Part shown: in pieces, positions 24,351 to 32,616 of the stretch | How the letters are laid out: each line of letters opens with the position of its first letter | How positions within the stretch are numbered: position 1 is the first letter of the stretch | Assembly (NCBI GenBank): GCA_039714215.1 | Contig: JBDLJU010000003.1 | Coordinates: 1-50,060, forward strand | Direction: 5' to 3' | DNA from: UBA11579 sp039714215 | Lineage (GTDB): Bacteria; Chloroflexota; Anaerolineae; Anaerolineales; UBA11579 | Length of the DNA: 50,060 nucleotides | Translations under genes and position numbers: made by a program | The notes under the pieces: model-generated | The model's database searches: none | The model's input: only the letters and a program-made list of their open reading frames with translations | Told to the model about the DNA's origin: nothing

Positions 24351-25463
24351 GTGTCCAACAATCCTTTCGTTCAACGACAAGCAAAGTTATCCGCCCTCCT
24401 CCAAGAAGCTGGCATAGCTGCCCTGATGCTTAACCCCGGTTCCAGTCTCACTTATCTCACCGGCTTAGGCTTTCACCTGATGGAACGCCCCGTCGTCGGG
24501 GTTTTCACTCCCGACCAGCCGCCCCTGATCATCCTCCCCGAACTGGAAACGCAAAAACTGGAGCAAGCCCCCTACCCGGTCGAGTTTTCTGCTTTTGGCG
24601 AAGACCCCGCCACCTGGCCCGGGATCTACCAACAGGCGCTGAAGGACCTGCCGGCCGGAAAGTTCGGTGTTGAATACAACCAGCTGCGTTTATTAGAGTT
24701 CCGTCTCTTAGAATCCGCCCTGCCAGAGCACAAATTCATTGATGCCGCTGAGACCGTCGCGCAGCTGCGCATGTTTAAAGACCAAACCGAGATTGACAAA
24801 ATGCAGACCGCCGTCGATATTGCCCAGGGTGCCCTGAAGGCAGCCTTACCTCTGGTCAAGATCGGGATGACCGAAGCTGAACTCGCCAGTGAGCTAGTCA
24901 TGCAGCTGCTGCGTCATGGCAGCGAAGGCGAGTTCCCCTTCCAGCCGATTGTCAGCACAGGTCCCAACGGCGCTAACCCGCACGCCACCCCTACCGCACG
25001 CAAGCTGGCGGCAGGCGACCTGCTGGTGATTGATTACGGCGCCACCCACCAGGGCTATATCTCCGATATTACCCGCACATTCGCCATCGCTGAGGCCAGT
25101 GAGGAGCAGCGCGAGGTACACGCTCTGGTCGGCGCTGCCAATGCAGCAGGACGCGCCGCCGCCAAACCGGGGGTCACCTGCTCGGCGGTTGATCATGCCA
25201 CACGAAAACCGATCACCGATGCCGGGTATGGTGAGTTTTTCACCCACCGCACCGGGCACGGCATCGGTATGGAACCCCACGAAGGTCCTTATATCCGAGC
25301 TGGCAACCCGAGGATCCTAAAACCGGGGATGACCTTCACCATCGAGCCCGGCATCTACCTGCCAGACCGCTTTGGCGTGCGGATTGAGGACAATGTGGTG
25401 ATTACTGGCGATGGGTTGCTCAGCCTGACCACCCTGCCGCGCGAGATCCAAATTATTGGTTAA
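24351..25463 (+). CDS. M24B-family Xaa-Pro peptidase
   Basis: A 370-residue creatinase-fold metallopeptidase (PepQ/PepP type). The N-terminal creatinase-like domain covers residues 1-125 and the catalytic pita-bread domain the rest. The five metal ligands are visible: Asp in DYGATHQGYISDITRTF (two Asp), His in HRTGHGIGMEPHEGP, Glu in FTIEPGIYL and Glu in RIEDNVVIT. It cleaves N-terminal residues before proline, using Mn or Co, in the cytosol. The start is a GTG with GGAG 10 nt upstream; no better ATG is available. The esterase gene follows after 20 nt. Confidence 0.93.
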   Translation: MSNNPFVQRQAKLSALLQEAGIAALMLNPGSSLTYLTGLGFHLMERPVVGVFTPDQPPLIILPELETQKLEQAPYPVEFSAFGEDPATWPGIYQQALKDLPAGKFGVEYNQLRLLEFRLLESALPEHKFIDAAETVAQLRMFKDQTEIDKMQTAVDIAQGALKAALPLVKIGMTEAELASELVMQLLRHGSEGEFPFQPIVSTGPNGANPHATPTARKLAAGDLLVIDYGATHQGYISDITRTFAIAEASEEQREVHALVGAANAAGRAAAKPGVTCSAVDHATRKPITDAGYGEFFTHRTGHGIGMEPHEGPYIRAGNPRILKPGMTFTIEPGIYLPDRFGVRIEDNVVITGDGLLSLTTLPREIQIIG

Positions 25464-25483
25464 CCAGTTTTGGAGGAGATCGA

Positions 25484-26242
25484 ATGGAAAAATATACGAT
25501 TCCCAATGCTGAACCCTTCTTCCTCCCCGGAGGAAAAACCGGATGTTTGCTGGTGCACGGCTTTACCGGCGCCCCCACAGAGATGCGCCAGCTTGGTGAT
25601 TTCCTCCACCAGCAGGGACACACTGTCCTCGGCGTACGCCTGGCAGGACACGCCACCAAAATGAAAGACATGATCCGCTCACGGCATAAGGATTGGCTGG
25701 TATCGGTGGAAGACGGCTGGCACCTGCTGCAGGGACACACCGAGCGGATATTCTTGATCGGCCTCTCGATGGGAGGAGTGCTCTCGCTGATCACGGCTTC
25801 ACGCCTGCCCGTCGCCGGGGTGGTCGCCATGTCGACGCCCTATTTATTTCCAGACCCGCTCTTCCGCAAGATTCCATGGGCACTGCGCCTGGCCAGTCCG
25901 ATCATCCCCCTAAAATCAAAAAATGAAGGGCAATGGTTCACCCCCGAATTGACGGAAAGCCACATCAGCTACAGCCATAATCCGGTCCGCTCAGTATATG
26001 AGCTCGCCATGCTGATCGAGCGGCTCCAGGTCAGTTTGCCTGCGGTGCAGGTACCCGCGCTGGTGATCCACTCAAAGAATGACGATTACGTTCCCCCCGA
26101 TAACGCCAACCTGATCTACCAGCATCTCGGCAGTCAAAACAAAGAGCTCATCTGGGTTGACCAGGCTAACCATGTGATTACCCGCGACGGAGATACCGCT
26201 CGCGTGTTTAAACCGATAGCTGAGTTTATCCAAACACATTAG
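25484..26242 (+). CDS. Alpha/beta hydrolase (carboxylesterase/monoacylglycerol lipase-like)
   Basis: A 252-residue hydrolase similar in layout to Est30-type carboxylesterases. The oxyanion region is LLVHGFTGAPTEM. The nucleophile Ser is in GLSMGG, the acid Asp is in HSKNDDYVPP, and the catalytic His is in QANHVITRD. It hydrolyses short or medium acyl esters in the cytosol. It is 20 nt after the peptidase stop with a GGAGGAG site, so the two share a transcript. Confidence 0.88.
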   Translation: MEKYTIPNAEPFFLPGGKTGCLLVHGFTGAPTEMRQLGDFLHQQGHTVLGVRLAGHATKMKDMIRSRHKDWLVSVEDGWHLLQGHTERIFLIGLSMGGVLSLITASRLPVAGVVAMSTPYLFPDPLFRKIPWALRLASPIIPLKSKNEGQWFTPELTESHISYSHNPVRSVYELAMLIERLQVSLPAVQVPALVIHSKNDDYVPPDNANLIYQHLGSQNKELIWVDQANHVITRDGDTARVFKPIAEFIQTH

Positions 26243-26257
26243 GTCAAATTATTAATC

Positions 26258-26306
26258 CAGAAGATCATTTTTATGATCTTCTGCCCAATCGAAACCTTGT
26301 TTCGAT
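26258..26306 (+). other. Two tandem perfect hairpins between esterase and PAP2 genes
   Basis: The first is an 11-bp stem with TTTT loop (26258-26268 with 26273-26283). The second is an 8-bp stem with CTT loop (26288-26295 with 26299-26306). Neither is followed by a T-run. They end 14 nt before the ribosome-binding site of the next gene. Confidence 0.65.
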
Positions 26307-26329
26307 CAGATTCGATCGGAGGAGAAAAA

Positions 26330-27331
26330 ATGTTAGAAACCCTGTTCCAACAAAGCCTGGATTTCACATTGTTCTTGCAAAGCATCGGAGATTGGCTTAC
26401 CCCGATCATGCAGGCCTTCACTTTCCTCGGCAACGAAGAATTCTATCTGCTGGTGATGCCTATCCTGGTCTGGTTAGTTGATTATCGCTTCGGTGCCCGT
26501 ATGGGAACGCTGCTGCTCACCACCGGAGCGATCAACTGGATCGGGAAAGCTGCCTGCCACCAGCCACGCCCTTTCTGGATCGACACAGGGATCAAGGTAC
26601 TTGATCCTACCCCACACACCGGTTTTGGTGTGCCGTCGGGGCATTCGATGAATTCAGCGGCAGTGTTTGGCCTGTTCGCAACGTGGATCAAACGCTCCTG
26701 GGTCACTGTACTGGCAGTATTTATCTTCCTGATGGTAGGCATTTCCAGGATCTACCTCGGCGTACACTTTACCGTGGATGTCGTCGTTGGCTGGACCCTG
26801 GGACTGCTGATCCTCTGGCTGTTCATTAAATTTGAGGACAAAGTTGCGTCATGGTTCAAATCCAAATCAGCCGCTGCACAGATCGGCACTGCCTTTGTGA
26901 TCACGATCGGGCTGACCCTGATCGGAGCGGGGGTGAGATTTTTAGTTCTCGCAAACGGCTTTGAGCTGCTCCCCATCTGGATTGAAAATGCCATGCACCA
27001 CCAACCCGATACCCCGCTCGACCCACTGAACCTCGATGGTCTGATCACCAATACCGGCGCTTTGTTTGGCCTGGCATGCGGAGTGGTCTGGATCAACGGC
27101 TCAGGCGGGTTCAATGCCGCCAGTGGACCATGGTGGAAAAAGATCGTGCGTTTTGTAGTCGGCCTGATCGGTGTAGTGCTCTTCTGGCAGGTGCTCGGAA
27201 GCGTGCTCCCCGACACGCCAGACCTGGTGGGTTACAGTCTGCGCTACATGCGCTATGCTCTGGTTGGCTTCTGGATGGCGGGCCTCGGTCCATGGCTGTT
27301 TATCAAACTTGGCATTGGAGAAAAGAAATAA
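26330..27331 (+). CDS. PAP2-family membrane phosphatase
   Basis: A 333-residue multi-pass protein. The three phosphatase motifs are present: K-x6-RP in KAACHQPRPFW, PSGH in GVPSGHSMNSA, and SR-x5-H-x3-D in SRIYLGVHFTVD. At least eight hydrophobic segments are seen, with a second membrane half after residue 185 that is longer than in small PAP2 enzymes. It likely removes phosphate from a lipid phosphate such as undecaprenyl pyrophosphate or phosphatidic acid at the outer face of the membrane. The start at 26330 is chosen over 26273 because GGAGGAG directly precedes it and the upstream extension covers the hairpins. Confidence 0.9.
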   Translation: MLETLFQQSLDFTLFLQSIGDWLTPIMQAFTFLGNEEFYLLVMPILVWLVDYRFGARMGTLLLTTGAINWIGKAACHQPRPFWIDTGIKVLDPTPHTGFGVPSGHSMNSAAVFGLFATWIKRSWVTVLAVFIFLMVGISRIYLGVHFTVDVVVGWTLGLLILWLFIKFEDKVASWFKSKSAAAQIGTAFVITIGLTLIGAGVRFLVLANGFELLPIWIENAMHHQPDTPLDPLNLDGLITNTGALFGLACGVVWINGSGGFNAASGPWWKKIVRFVVGLIGVVLFWQVLGSVLPDTPDLVGYSLRYMRYALVGFWMAGLGPWLFIKLGIGEKK

Positions 27332-27370
27332 GCTCTCACCGAAGTCACTGGAACATCCAAATTCAAACGA

Positions 27371-27403
27371 TCAAAAAAAGACCCTGGAAAATTCCAGGGT
27401 CTT
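27371..27403. terminator. Bidirectional terminator between PAP2 and EF-G-like genes
   Basis: A 12-bp perfect stem (27378-27389 with 27392-27403). On the minus strand it is followed by seven T, so it mainly ends the EF-G-like gene. Confidence 0.88.
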
Positions 27404-27433
27404 CAACTTTCACTTATTCAGAAGCTGAGGAGT

Positions 27434-29503
27434 TTATTCCTCTTCTTCTTTTTCCTTATCACGGGCAGCCATAATATCCTGCTGTAAGTGCGTGGGCACC
27501 CGATCGTAGTGCGATTCTTCCATCGAGAACACCCCGCGCCCACCGGTCATTGACCGCAGGTCTGTGGTGTAGCGCAGCATTTCAGCCAAAGGCACCTTGG
27601 CGTTCACTACTGAACGGCCTTTTTCGGTATCCATGCCCTGCACCCTTGCCCGCCGGGTGTTCAGGTCTCCGAGGATGTCGCCCATATTTTCTTCGGGGAC
27701 CACAATTCTCACATCCATAATTGGCTCTTCCAAAACTGCCCCGGCAGCGGCAAACGCTTTCTTGAAAGCCTCACGTCCTGCCACCTCAAAAGCCACCGGC
27801 TTTGAATCCACCGGGTGTTCCTTGCCGTCAAATACTGCTGCTTTGACATTATGCACCGGGAAACCGGCAATCACACCCGATTCCATCACGCTCTTCACGC
27901 CTTTTTCAATCGCCGGCATGAAATTTTGGGAGACTGCCCCACCGAAGACCTCGTTAGCAAATTCAAAATGTTCATCTGCAAGCGGCTCAACCCGCAGGAA
28001 AACTTCCGCAAACTGACCAGCGCCGCCGGTCTGTTTCTTGTGGCGGTGCTGCGCTTCCGCAGACTTGGTGATCGTTTCCTGATAAGGCACTTTGGGTTCT
28101 TTGATATCCAACCCGGTCTGGAACTTCGCATCGGCTTTACGGATGGCGACATCGATATGCTGTCCGCCCATGCCCTGGAGCACGGTTTGTTTGGTCGAAG
28201 GAGCGTTGTACCAAGAGAGGGTCATATCCTCGTCGCAGATCCTCGTCAGGGTCTGGCCCATCTTACTGGCATCGCCCTGAGTCTTCGGGGAAACTGCTAC
28301 CCGATAAAGCGCATTAGGGTAATCCGCAGATTTAATCTTGAGCGGGTGCCCCTTGTCACACAATGTTTCACCTGTGGCAGTTTCACCAAGTTTAAGCACA
28401 ATTCCAATATCGCCGGCGTGCAGGTTCTGCACACCGTGATGTTCTTTACCCATCGGGATGCTTAGGTTCGCCATGCGTTCTTCTTCATCTTTCTGCGCAT
28501 TCCACACCCGTGAGTCGCTCACCATTGTCCCAGAGAACAGCTTGAAGTAAGTAATCTTACCCACAAACGGATCAGCTGTCGTCTTCCAAACATATGCAGC
28601 CAACGGACCGGCATCACTGGCGGGCAGCTCTTCATCGCCCTTCGCGCCCTCCCCAAGTTCAACCGGGCGTTCCGTTGGAGACGGCATGATCGAAATCATC
28701 ACATCCAACAGTTGGCTAAGTCCAACCTCATCATCAACGTCTGAAAGCAAAACAGGGACAAATGCTCCCTGCAGCACCGCACCGCGTAAACCAGACATGA
28801 TCTCTTCTGCGCTTAGTTCACCGCCATCGAGGTACTTCTCCAGCAAGGCATCGTCACCCTCGGCTGCTGCTTCAACCAGCTCCATCCGAGCTTCTTCAGC
28901 AGCATCTGCGTATTCCGCCGGGATCTCAACCGCCGCCGCCCCTTTGGCAGGGTAAGCTTTCATGTCCAGTAGATTAATCAATCCCTCGAAGCCCTCTTTC
29001 TCTCCCCAGGGCAGCTGCAGTTTGATCAAACGTTTATCTCCAGCCAATTCCTGCACCGAGGCTAAAGCAGCTTCATAATCAGAGGTGTCCCGGTGCATCC
29101 GGTTGATCAGCACGAATCGCGGCAGATCGAACTGATCGCCATAAGTCCAGCCGATCTCGGTGCCGACTTCGGCGCCAGAAACCGCATCGACGACCACCAG
29201 CATGCTCTCACACACCCGCAGAGAAGAAATCACTTCCCCAACGAAATCGGGGTAGCCGGGAGTATCTAACAAGTTGATTTTATGATCGTTGTGCTCTAGG
29301 GGAATTACAGAGGTGGATAATGATAACTGGCGGCGCTGCTCTTCTTCGTCGAAATCGGAGACAGTCGTGCCTTCCTGCACCACCCCCCGCCGATTGATCG
29401 CGCCTTTGAAGAACAGTAATGCGTCGGCCAGTGTTGTTTTACCCGCACCACTATGTGAAATCATGGCGATGTTGCGGATTTTTTCGGTTGTGTATTCTTT
29501 CAT
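27434..29503 (-). CDS. Elongation factor G-like translational GTPase
   Basis: A 689-residue protein with the full five-domain EF-G length. The P loop is SHSGAGKTT, G3 is LLDTPGYPDF, and G4 is INRMHRD instead of the usual NKMD. C-terminal EF-G domains include GGAGQFAEV, the domain IV region (FGGAVSQNFMPAIEKGV) and GGRGVFSMEESHYDRVP. It belongs to the EF-G-like group separate from the main FusA. These GTPases bind ribosomes, but their step in translation is not settled. The changed G4 motif is notable because the Asp normally gives guanine specificity. It is followed by a strong terminator. Confidence 0.88.
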   Translation of the reverse strand: MKEYTTEKIRNIAMISHSGAGKTTLADALLFFKGAINRRGVVQEGTTVSDFDEEEQRRQLSLSTSVIPLEHNDHKINLLDTPGYPDFVGEVISSLRVCESMLVVVDAVSGAEVGTEIGWTYGDQFDLPRFVLINRMHRDTSDYEAALASVQELAGDKRLIKLQLPWGEKEGFEGLINLLDMKAYPAKGAAAVEIPAEYADAAEEARMELVEAAAEGDDALLEKYLDGGELSAEEIMSGLRGAVLQGAFVPVLLSDVDDEVGLSQLLDVMISIMPSPTERPVELGEGAKGDEELPASDAGPLAAYVWKTTADPFVGKITYFKLFSGTMVSDSRVWNAQKDEEERMANLSIPMGKEHHGVQNLHAGDIGIVLKLGETATGETLCDKGHPLKIKSADYPNALYRVAVSPKTQGDASKMGQTLTRICDEDMTLSWYNAPSTKQTVLQGMGGQHIDVAIRKADAKFQTGLDIKEPKVPYQETITKSAEAQHRHKKQTGGAGQFAEVFLRVEPLADEHFEFANEVFGGAVSQNFMPAIEKGVKSVMESGVIAGFPVHNVKAAVFDGKEHPVDSKPVAFEVAGREAFKKAFAAAGAVLEEPIMDVRIVVPEENMGDILGDLNTRRARVQGMDTEKGRSVVNAKVPLAEMLRYTTDLRSMTGGRGVFSMEESHYDRVPTHLQQDIMAARDKEKEEEE

Positions 29504-29724
29504 TGAAAGGGGCCCTTCCTTAAAATATTTTGGATTTTTATATTTAAAATAAGTGCTCTAATCATCAGAATAATTCGGGGCAGTTTTCAGGTATCTCTAC
29601 CAGCTGCACCCAAGGGTATATTATAAGACGTAATCGAATTTTTGGGGGGTTAAATAATTGGAATCATCTCTGATTTCCCCTTTTTTACATTTTTAAAAAT
29701 ATCTAATATCCTCTTCACTGAATA
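29504..29724. other. AT-rich intergenic region upstream of the EF-G-like gene
   Basis: It holds a minus-strand TATAAT at 29620-29625, a possible -10 box for the EF-G-like gene, with no clear -35. Otherwise only A/T tracts and no gene are seen. Confidence 0.4.
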
Positions 29725-29866
29725 TTGGAGTTCATTCGATTATATGTAGGATAATTTGGAAACCATCCGCCACTGGGAATTCAACTCCACCTCCTGTACC
29801 GAGTAAGATCAGCTCACCAATAACCCTACAGAATGAGAGGCAAACCACCCTCTCATTCTGTTTTTT
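29725..29866 (+). ncRNA. Candidate small RNA ending in an orphan terminator
   Basis: TTGGAG (29725-29730) is followed after 16 nt by TAGGAT (overlapping GATAAT, 29750-29755), a plausible weak promoter. About 100 nt later a strong plus-strand terminator occurs with no coding gene in between. This suggests a short transcript of about 105 nt from around 29760. The evidence is only the terminator plus a weak promoter; a decayed gene is the other explanation. Confidence 0.35.
29828..29866 (+). terminator. Strong orphan terminator
   Basis: A 13-bp perfect stem (29828-29840 with 29849-29861) with an 8-nt loop, followed by TTTTTT. No plus-strand gene precedes it for over 2 kb. Confidence 0.85.
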
Positions 29867-29904
29867 CTCAAATTTTATAGACAAATTGGAGGTACAATCC
29901 CCCA

Positions 29905-30489
29905 ATGCGCACCTTCATCCGAAAATTCTTCCCCCGTCTCTTCTTCCGCCTGTTCTACCTCGGCACCCCGCCCTGGGACAGCGGGATCACTCCGCCTGAA
30001 CTGGAGGAATTCATTCAGAATCACCCTCCCGGCCGGGCGATCGACCTCGGCTGCGGCACCGGCACCAACGTGATCACCCTCACCCAGCACGGCTGGCAGG
30101 TCAGCGGCGTGGATTTTGTCCCCAAAGCCATCCTTCAGGCCAGACGCAAAGCGCGGCTCGCCGGGATTCATTCACCCTTTTTTATCGGTGATGTCACCGA
30201 TTCCAGCTTTTTCCAGGGGAACTACGACCTGATCCTCGACATCGGCTGCTACCATGCCCTATCCGCCGAGCAGCGCCATACCTACCGCCACAACCTGCGC
30301 CAACACCTCGCCCCCAGCGGCACCTTCCTGCTCTACGCTTTTACCGGCGAAGAAACCGCCAGCAATCGCTTTACTCCTAAAGACCTCGCCGCCTTCCAGC
30401 GTGATTTTTCACTTCACCGCCGCGAAGATGATTTTGACGGCGGCGGACCAACCTCCGCCTGGTTTTGGTTCCAGCATAAACAATCCTGA
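29905..30489 (+). CDS. Class I SAM-dependent methyltransferase
   Basis: A 194-residue methyltransferase similar in layout to TehB-like enzymes. Motif I is AIDLGCGTGTNVITL, motif II region is VSGVDFVPKAILQAR, and LILDIGCYHAL matches motif IV. No substrate domain is added, so the acceptor is unknown. TACAAT lies 6 nt before the ATG, and GGAGG lies 12 nt before it, so either a leaderless or a normal start is possible. It is followed after 37 nt by the alkaline-phosphatase-superfamily gene. Confidence 0.85.
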   Translation: MRTFIRKFFPRLFFRLFYLGTPPWDSGITPPELEEFIQNHPPGRAIDLGCGTGTNVITLTQHGWQVSGVDFVPKAILQARRKARLAGIHSPFFIGDVTDSSFFQGNYDLILDIGCYHALSAEQRHTYRHNLRQHLAPSGTFLLYAFTGEETASNRFTPKDLAAFQRDFSLHRREDDFDGGGPTSAWFWFQHKQS

Positions 30490-30526
30490 TAAAAAAGCGG
30501 TACAATCACCCCTTAAAGGTCTAATC

Positions 30527-31453
30527 ATGATTAAATTTCTTTTTCTCTTCATGGATGGCGTCGGGTTGGGCAAAAAGGATCCCGCCAGTAATCCGTTCGT
30601 CAAAGCAAAGATGCCGCAGCTCAACGCGCTGCTCGATGGGCGCCGGCTGGTCGCCAGTTCAGCTCCACTTAAAACTGAACGCGCCTCACTGCTGGCGATT
30701 GATCCTAACCTCGGCGTTTCTGGACTGCCCCAATCCGCCACCGGGCAGGCCGCTCTGCTCACGGGGATCAATGTTCCCGCTGCAATTGGGGAGCACTACG
30801 GCCCCAAACCCAACCAGCCAGTGCGCGACCAGCTTGCCCAAGGCACAATTTTCAGCCAGCTGACCAATGCCGGTCACAAGGCTGCCTTGCTCAACGCCTA
30901 TCCAGATGGTTATTTTTCAGGGGTCAATTCGGGCAAACGCCTTTACTCTGCGATCCCCCAGGCTGTAGTTAATGCGGGTCTGGCATTAAAAACAGCCGCT
31001 GACTTTGAAGCCGAGCAAGCCCTATCTGCGGATTTCACCGGCGAAGGCTGGCGTAAGCACCTCAAGGTCGATCACACTCCGCTGTATACTCCTGAGCAGG
31101 CAGGCGCGCAGCTTACCAAATTAACAGTTGAACAAGACTTTGCCTTCTTCGAATACTGGCCCAGCGATTACGCCGGTCACCGCCAGAATAAAAGCGCTGC
31201 GGTGGCGCTGCTAGAAGCTTTTGATGGGGTCTTGGAGGGCTTGCTCAAAACCTGGGACGACCAGCAGGGTTTGATCTTGATCACTTCAGATCACGGCAAC
31301 CTGGAAGACATCGCCACCCGGCGGCATACCGCCAACCCGGTCCCCGCTTTGGTGATCGGCGCCCCTGAACTGCGCATGCGATTCTGCGATAATTTGCACA
31401 CCCTCGCCGACGTCGCCCCGGCAATCTTGCAGTTTTATTCCCAGGGTACCTGA
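30527..31453 (+). CDS. Alkaline-phosphatase-superfamily metalloenzyme (phosphoglycerate/phosphopentomutase-like)
   Basis: A 308-residue protein. The N-terminal LFLFMDGVGLG gives the first metal Asp. SATGQAALLTG holds the Ser/Thr nucleophile. ITSDHGNLED and the later RRHTANPVPALVIG give further metal ligands, in the order seen in iPGM, phosphopentomutase and related enzymes. It is shorter than true iPGM (about 510 residues) or phosphopentomutase (about 390), so the substrate may differ. The ATG at 30527 with AAAGG upstream is chosen; an earlier in-frame start would overlap the methyltransferase gene by over 200 nt. Confidence 0.82.
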   Translation: MIKFLFLFMDGVGLGKKDPASNPFVKAKMPQLNALLDGRRLVASSAPLKTERASLLAIDPNLGVSGLPQSATGQAALLTGINVPAAIGEHYGPKPNQPVRDQLAQGTIFSQLTNAGHKAALLNAYPDGYFSGVNSGKRLYSAIPQAVVNAGLALKTAADFEAEQALSADFTGEGWRKHLKVDHTPLYTPEQAGAQLTKLTVEQDFAFFEYWPSDYAGHRQNKSAAVALLEAFDGVLEGLLKTWDDQQGLILITSDHGNLEDIATRRHTANPVPALVIGAPELRMRFCDNLHTLADVAPAILQFYSQGT

Positions 31454-31537
31454 CCTTTTTTCAAACCTAACCCCTCCGCTGCCCCCAAAGACTGATCCGG
31501 TCTCAACCCGACCAGATAATCTTAAAAACCGCGCAGG

Positions 31538-31933
31538 TCATTTCGGGAGGCATGTTTTCAACTGAACATCTACACCCCGGATATGCTCCACGATCCAGTT
31601 TTTTAATTCCTGGTAAGTTTTCTCCACCAATGCTGCATCCATTTTTTCTTCCCACCACTGCTTATAAAATTGGTTGAAAGTTTCCAGAAAATCACTGTGC
31701 GCTTGTTTGTTTACTGCTGCTACCGGGCACTGATATTCGTCCATACACTTTTCTTCACGTTCAAAGTGCCAGGATGAATAAAATTGAAGAAAATCTAGAA
31801 TATCACCTGCCACCTCACGCCCTTCAGGGTCGAAAATCACCTTTGACAAAGCATTGAAATTCTCGATAAGCTCTTTATGCTGTGCATCGATGTGCTCTAA
31901 TCCTGTGCTCAAGCTGTCATCCCATTGAATCAT
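31538..31933 (-). CDS. Bacteriohemerythrin
   Basis: A 131-residue four-helix O2-binding protein with the diiron ligands of hemerythrins: His in LEHIDAQHKEL, H-x3-E in WHFEREEKCMDEY, H near NKQAHSDFL and H-x4-D in VEHIRGVD. Bacteriohemerythrins bind oxygen reversibly; in anaerobes they are thought to scavenge or sense it. The ATG at 31933 is preferred since family members begin MxIxWDDSL, and the six-residue extension to 31951 mainly encodes the purine-rich ribosome-binding site. Confidence 0.92.
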   Translation of the reverse strand: MIQWDDSLSTGLEHIDAQHKELIENFNALSKVIFDPEGREVAGDILDFLQFYSSWHFEREEKCMDEYQCPVAAVNKQAHSDFLETFNQFYKQWWEEKMDAALVEKTYQELKNWIVEHIRGVDVQLKTCLPK

Positions 31934-31951
31934 ATGCTCTTCTCTCTCCAT

Positions 31952-32180
31952 TGTTCGTTAGATTTTTTTCCTGCAATATTTCCCTGCATGGTTCTCAATA
32001 TCTTTGCTTAGTTTTAAATACTCGGACCAGTTTAACACAATTCTTCAAAACACCGCACCGAATCCAATCAGCGATCTTCAATGCCTGAGCACCCTCGCCG
32101 ACATCGGTCAGGCAGGCTTTCAGGCTTTTAAAAAATTTTTAGTCCACTTCTGGATCAAATCTACTGATAGATCTATGTCC
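31952..32180. other. Intergenic region with no supported gene
   Basis: No convincing gene or RNA is seen. A 13-bp match (CACCCTCGCCGAC) to the end of the phosphatase gene near 31400 is present at about 32090 but is too short to interpret. Confidence 0.4.
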
Positions 32181-32183
32181 AAC

Positions 32184-32215
32184 AAAAAACACACCCTTGC
32201 GGGTGCGTTTTTTTG
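32184..32215. terminator. Bidirectional terminator
   Basis: ACACACCC (32189-32196) pairs with GGGTGCGT (32201-32208, one G-U/A-C position) around TTGC, flanked by A-runs and T-runs on both sides. On the minus strand it ends the small protein gene at 32236. Confidence 0.8.
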
Positions 32216-32235
32216 TCTAATGAATTTGGGGTTTT

Positions 32236-32433
32236 CTACCCAGCTTTTTTGAGAACTGGCAAACCGTTCTTGGTTTCAGAAACCATATAACCATCGGGGA
32301 CTGCGTCAAGCGCGCCCTCTTTGATCTCTCCAGCGAAGAAATAAATTGTTCGTGTTCCGCCAGATTTTAAAGCTGTTGCACGTCCATGGAGAAAATATGT
32401 CTTGCCTTTAGAATTCGTATGGCTGAAGGCCAT
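32236..32433 (-). CDS. Small conserved-looking protein (65 residues)
   Basis: A 65-residue protein starting MAFSHTNSKGKTYFLHGR, with the core GGTRTIYFFAGEIKEGALDA and ending NGLPVLKKAG. I believe small proteins of this type, built around TIYFF and NGLPxLKK, recur in Chloroflexota, but I know no function. It is basic and soluble, with no signal or membrane segment. The start at 32433 has a near-perfect AAAGGAGG 7 nt upstream; the six-residue longer form reads through that site. It has its own terminator, so it is an independent, probably well-translated gene. Confidence 0.8.
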   Translation of the reverse strand: MAFSHTNSKGKTYFLHGRATALKSGGTRTIYFFAGEIKEGALDAVPDGYMVSETKNGLPVLKKAG

Positions 32434-32561
32434 GGTCGTTCCTCCTTTCAAGGTTAGTTGCTGTTTTCTCTATTATAGCCGTCATTCAGAGAAAAACATA
32501 GGGCTTTTCGGACAATATTTACCAATAAATAGGATTAATTAACCATCTCCCTCGATTTAAC

Positions 32562-32591
32562 AAAAAATGAGCGCTAAGCGCCCATTTTTTG
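32562..32591. terminator. Bidirectional terminator downstream of ferritin
   Basis: A-rich and T-rich flanks surround the stem ATG-x-GCGC with GCGC-x-CAT (32567-32574 with 32578-32585) and a TAA loop. On the minus strand it ends the ferritin transcript. Confidence 0.75.
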
Positions 32592-32616
32592 GTTTTTTTT
32601 TCGAAAAACAGATCGG

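Noticed and set aside
32004..32252. 82-codon frame and 13-bp match (CACCCTCGCCGAC) to the end of the phosphatase gene
   Set aside because: Match too short for a duplication claim and the frame has no start signals.
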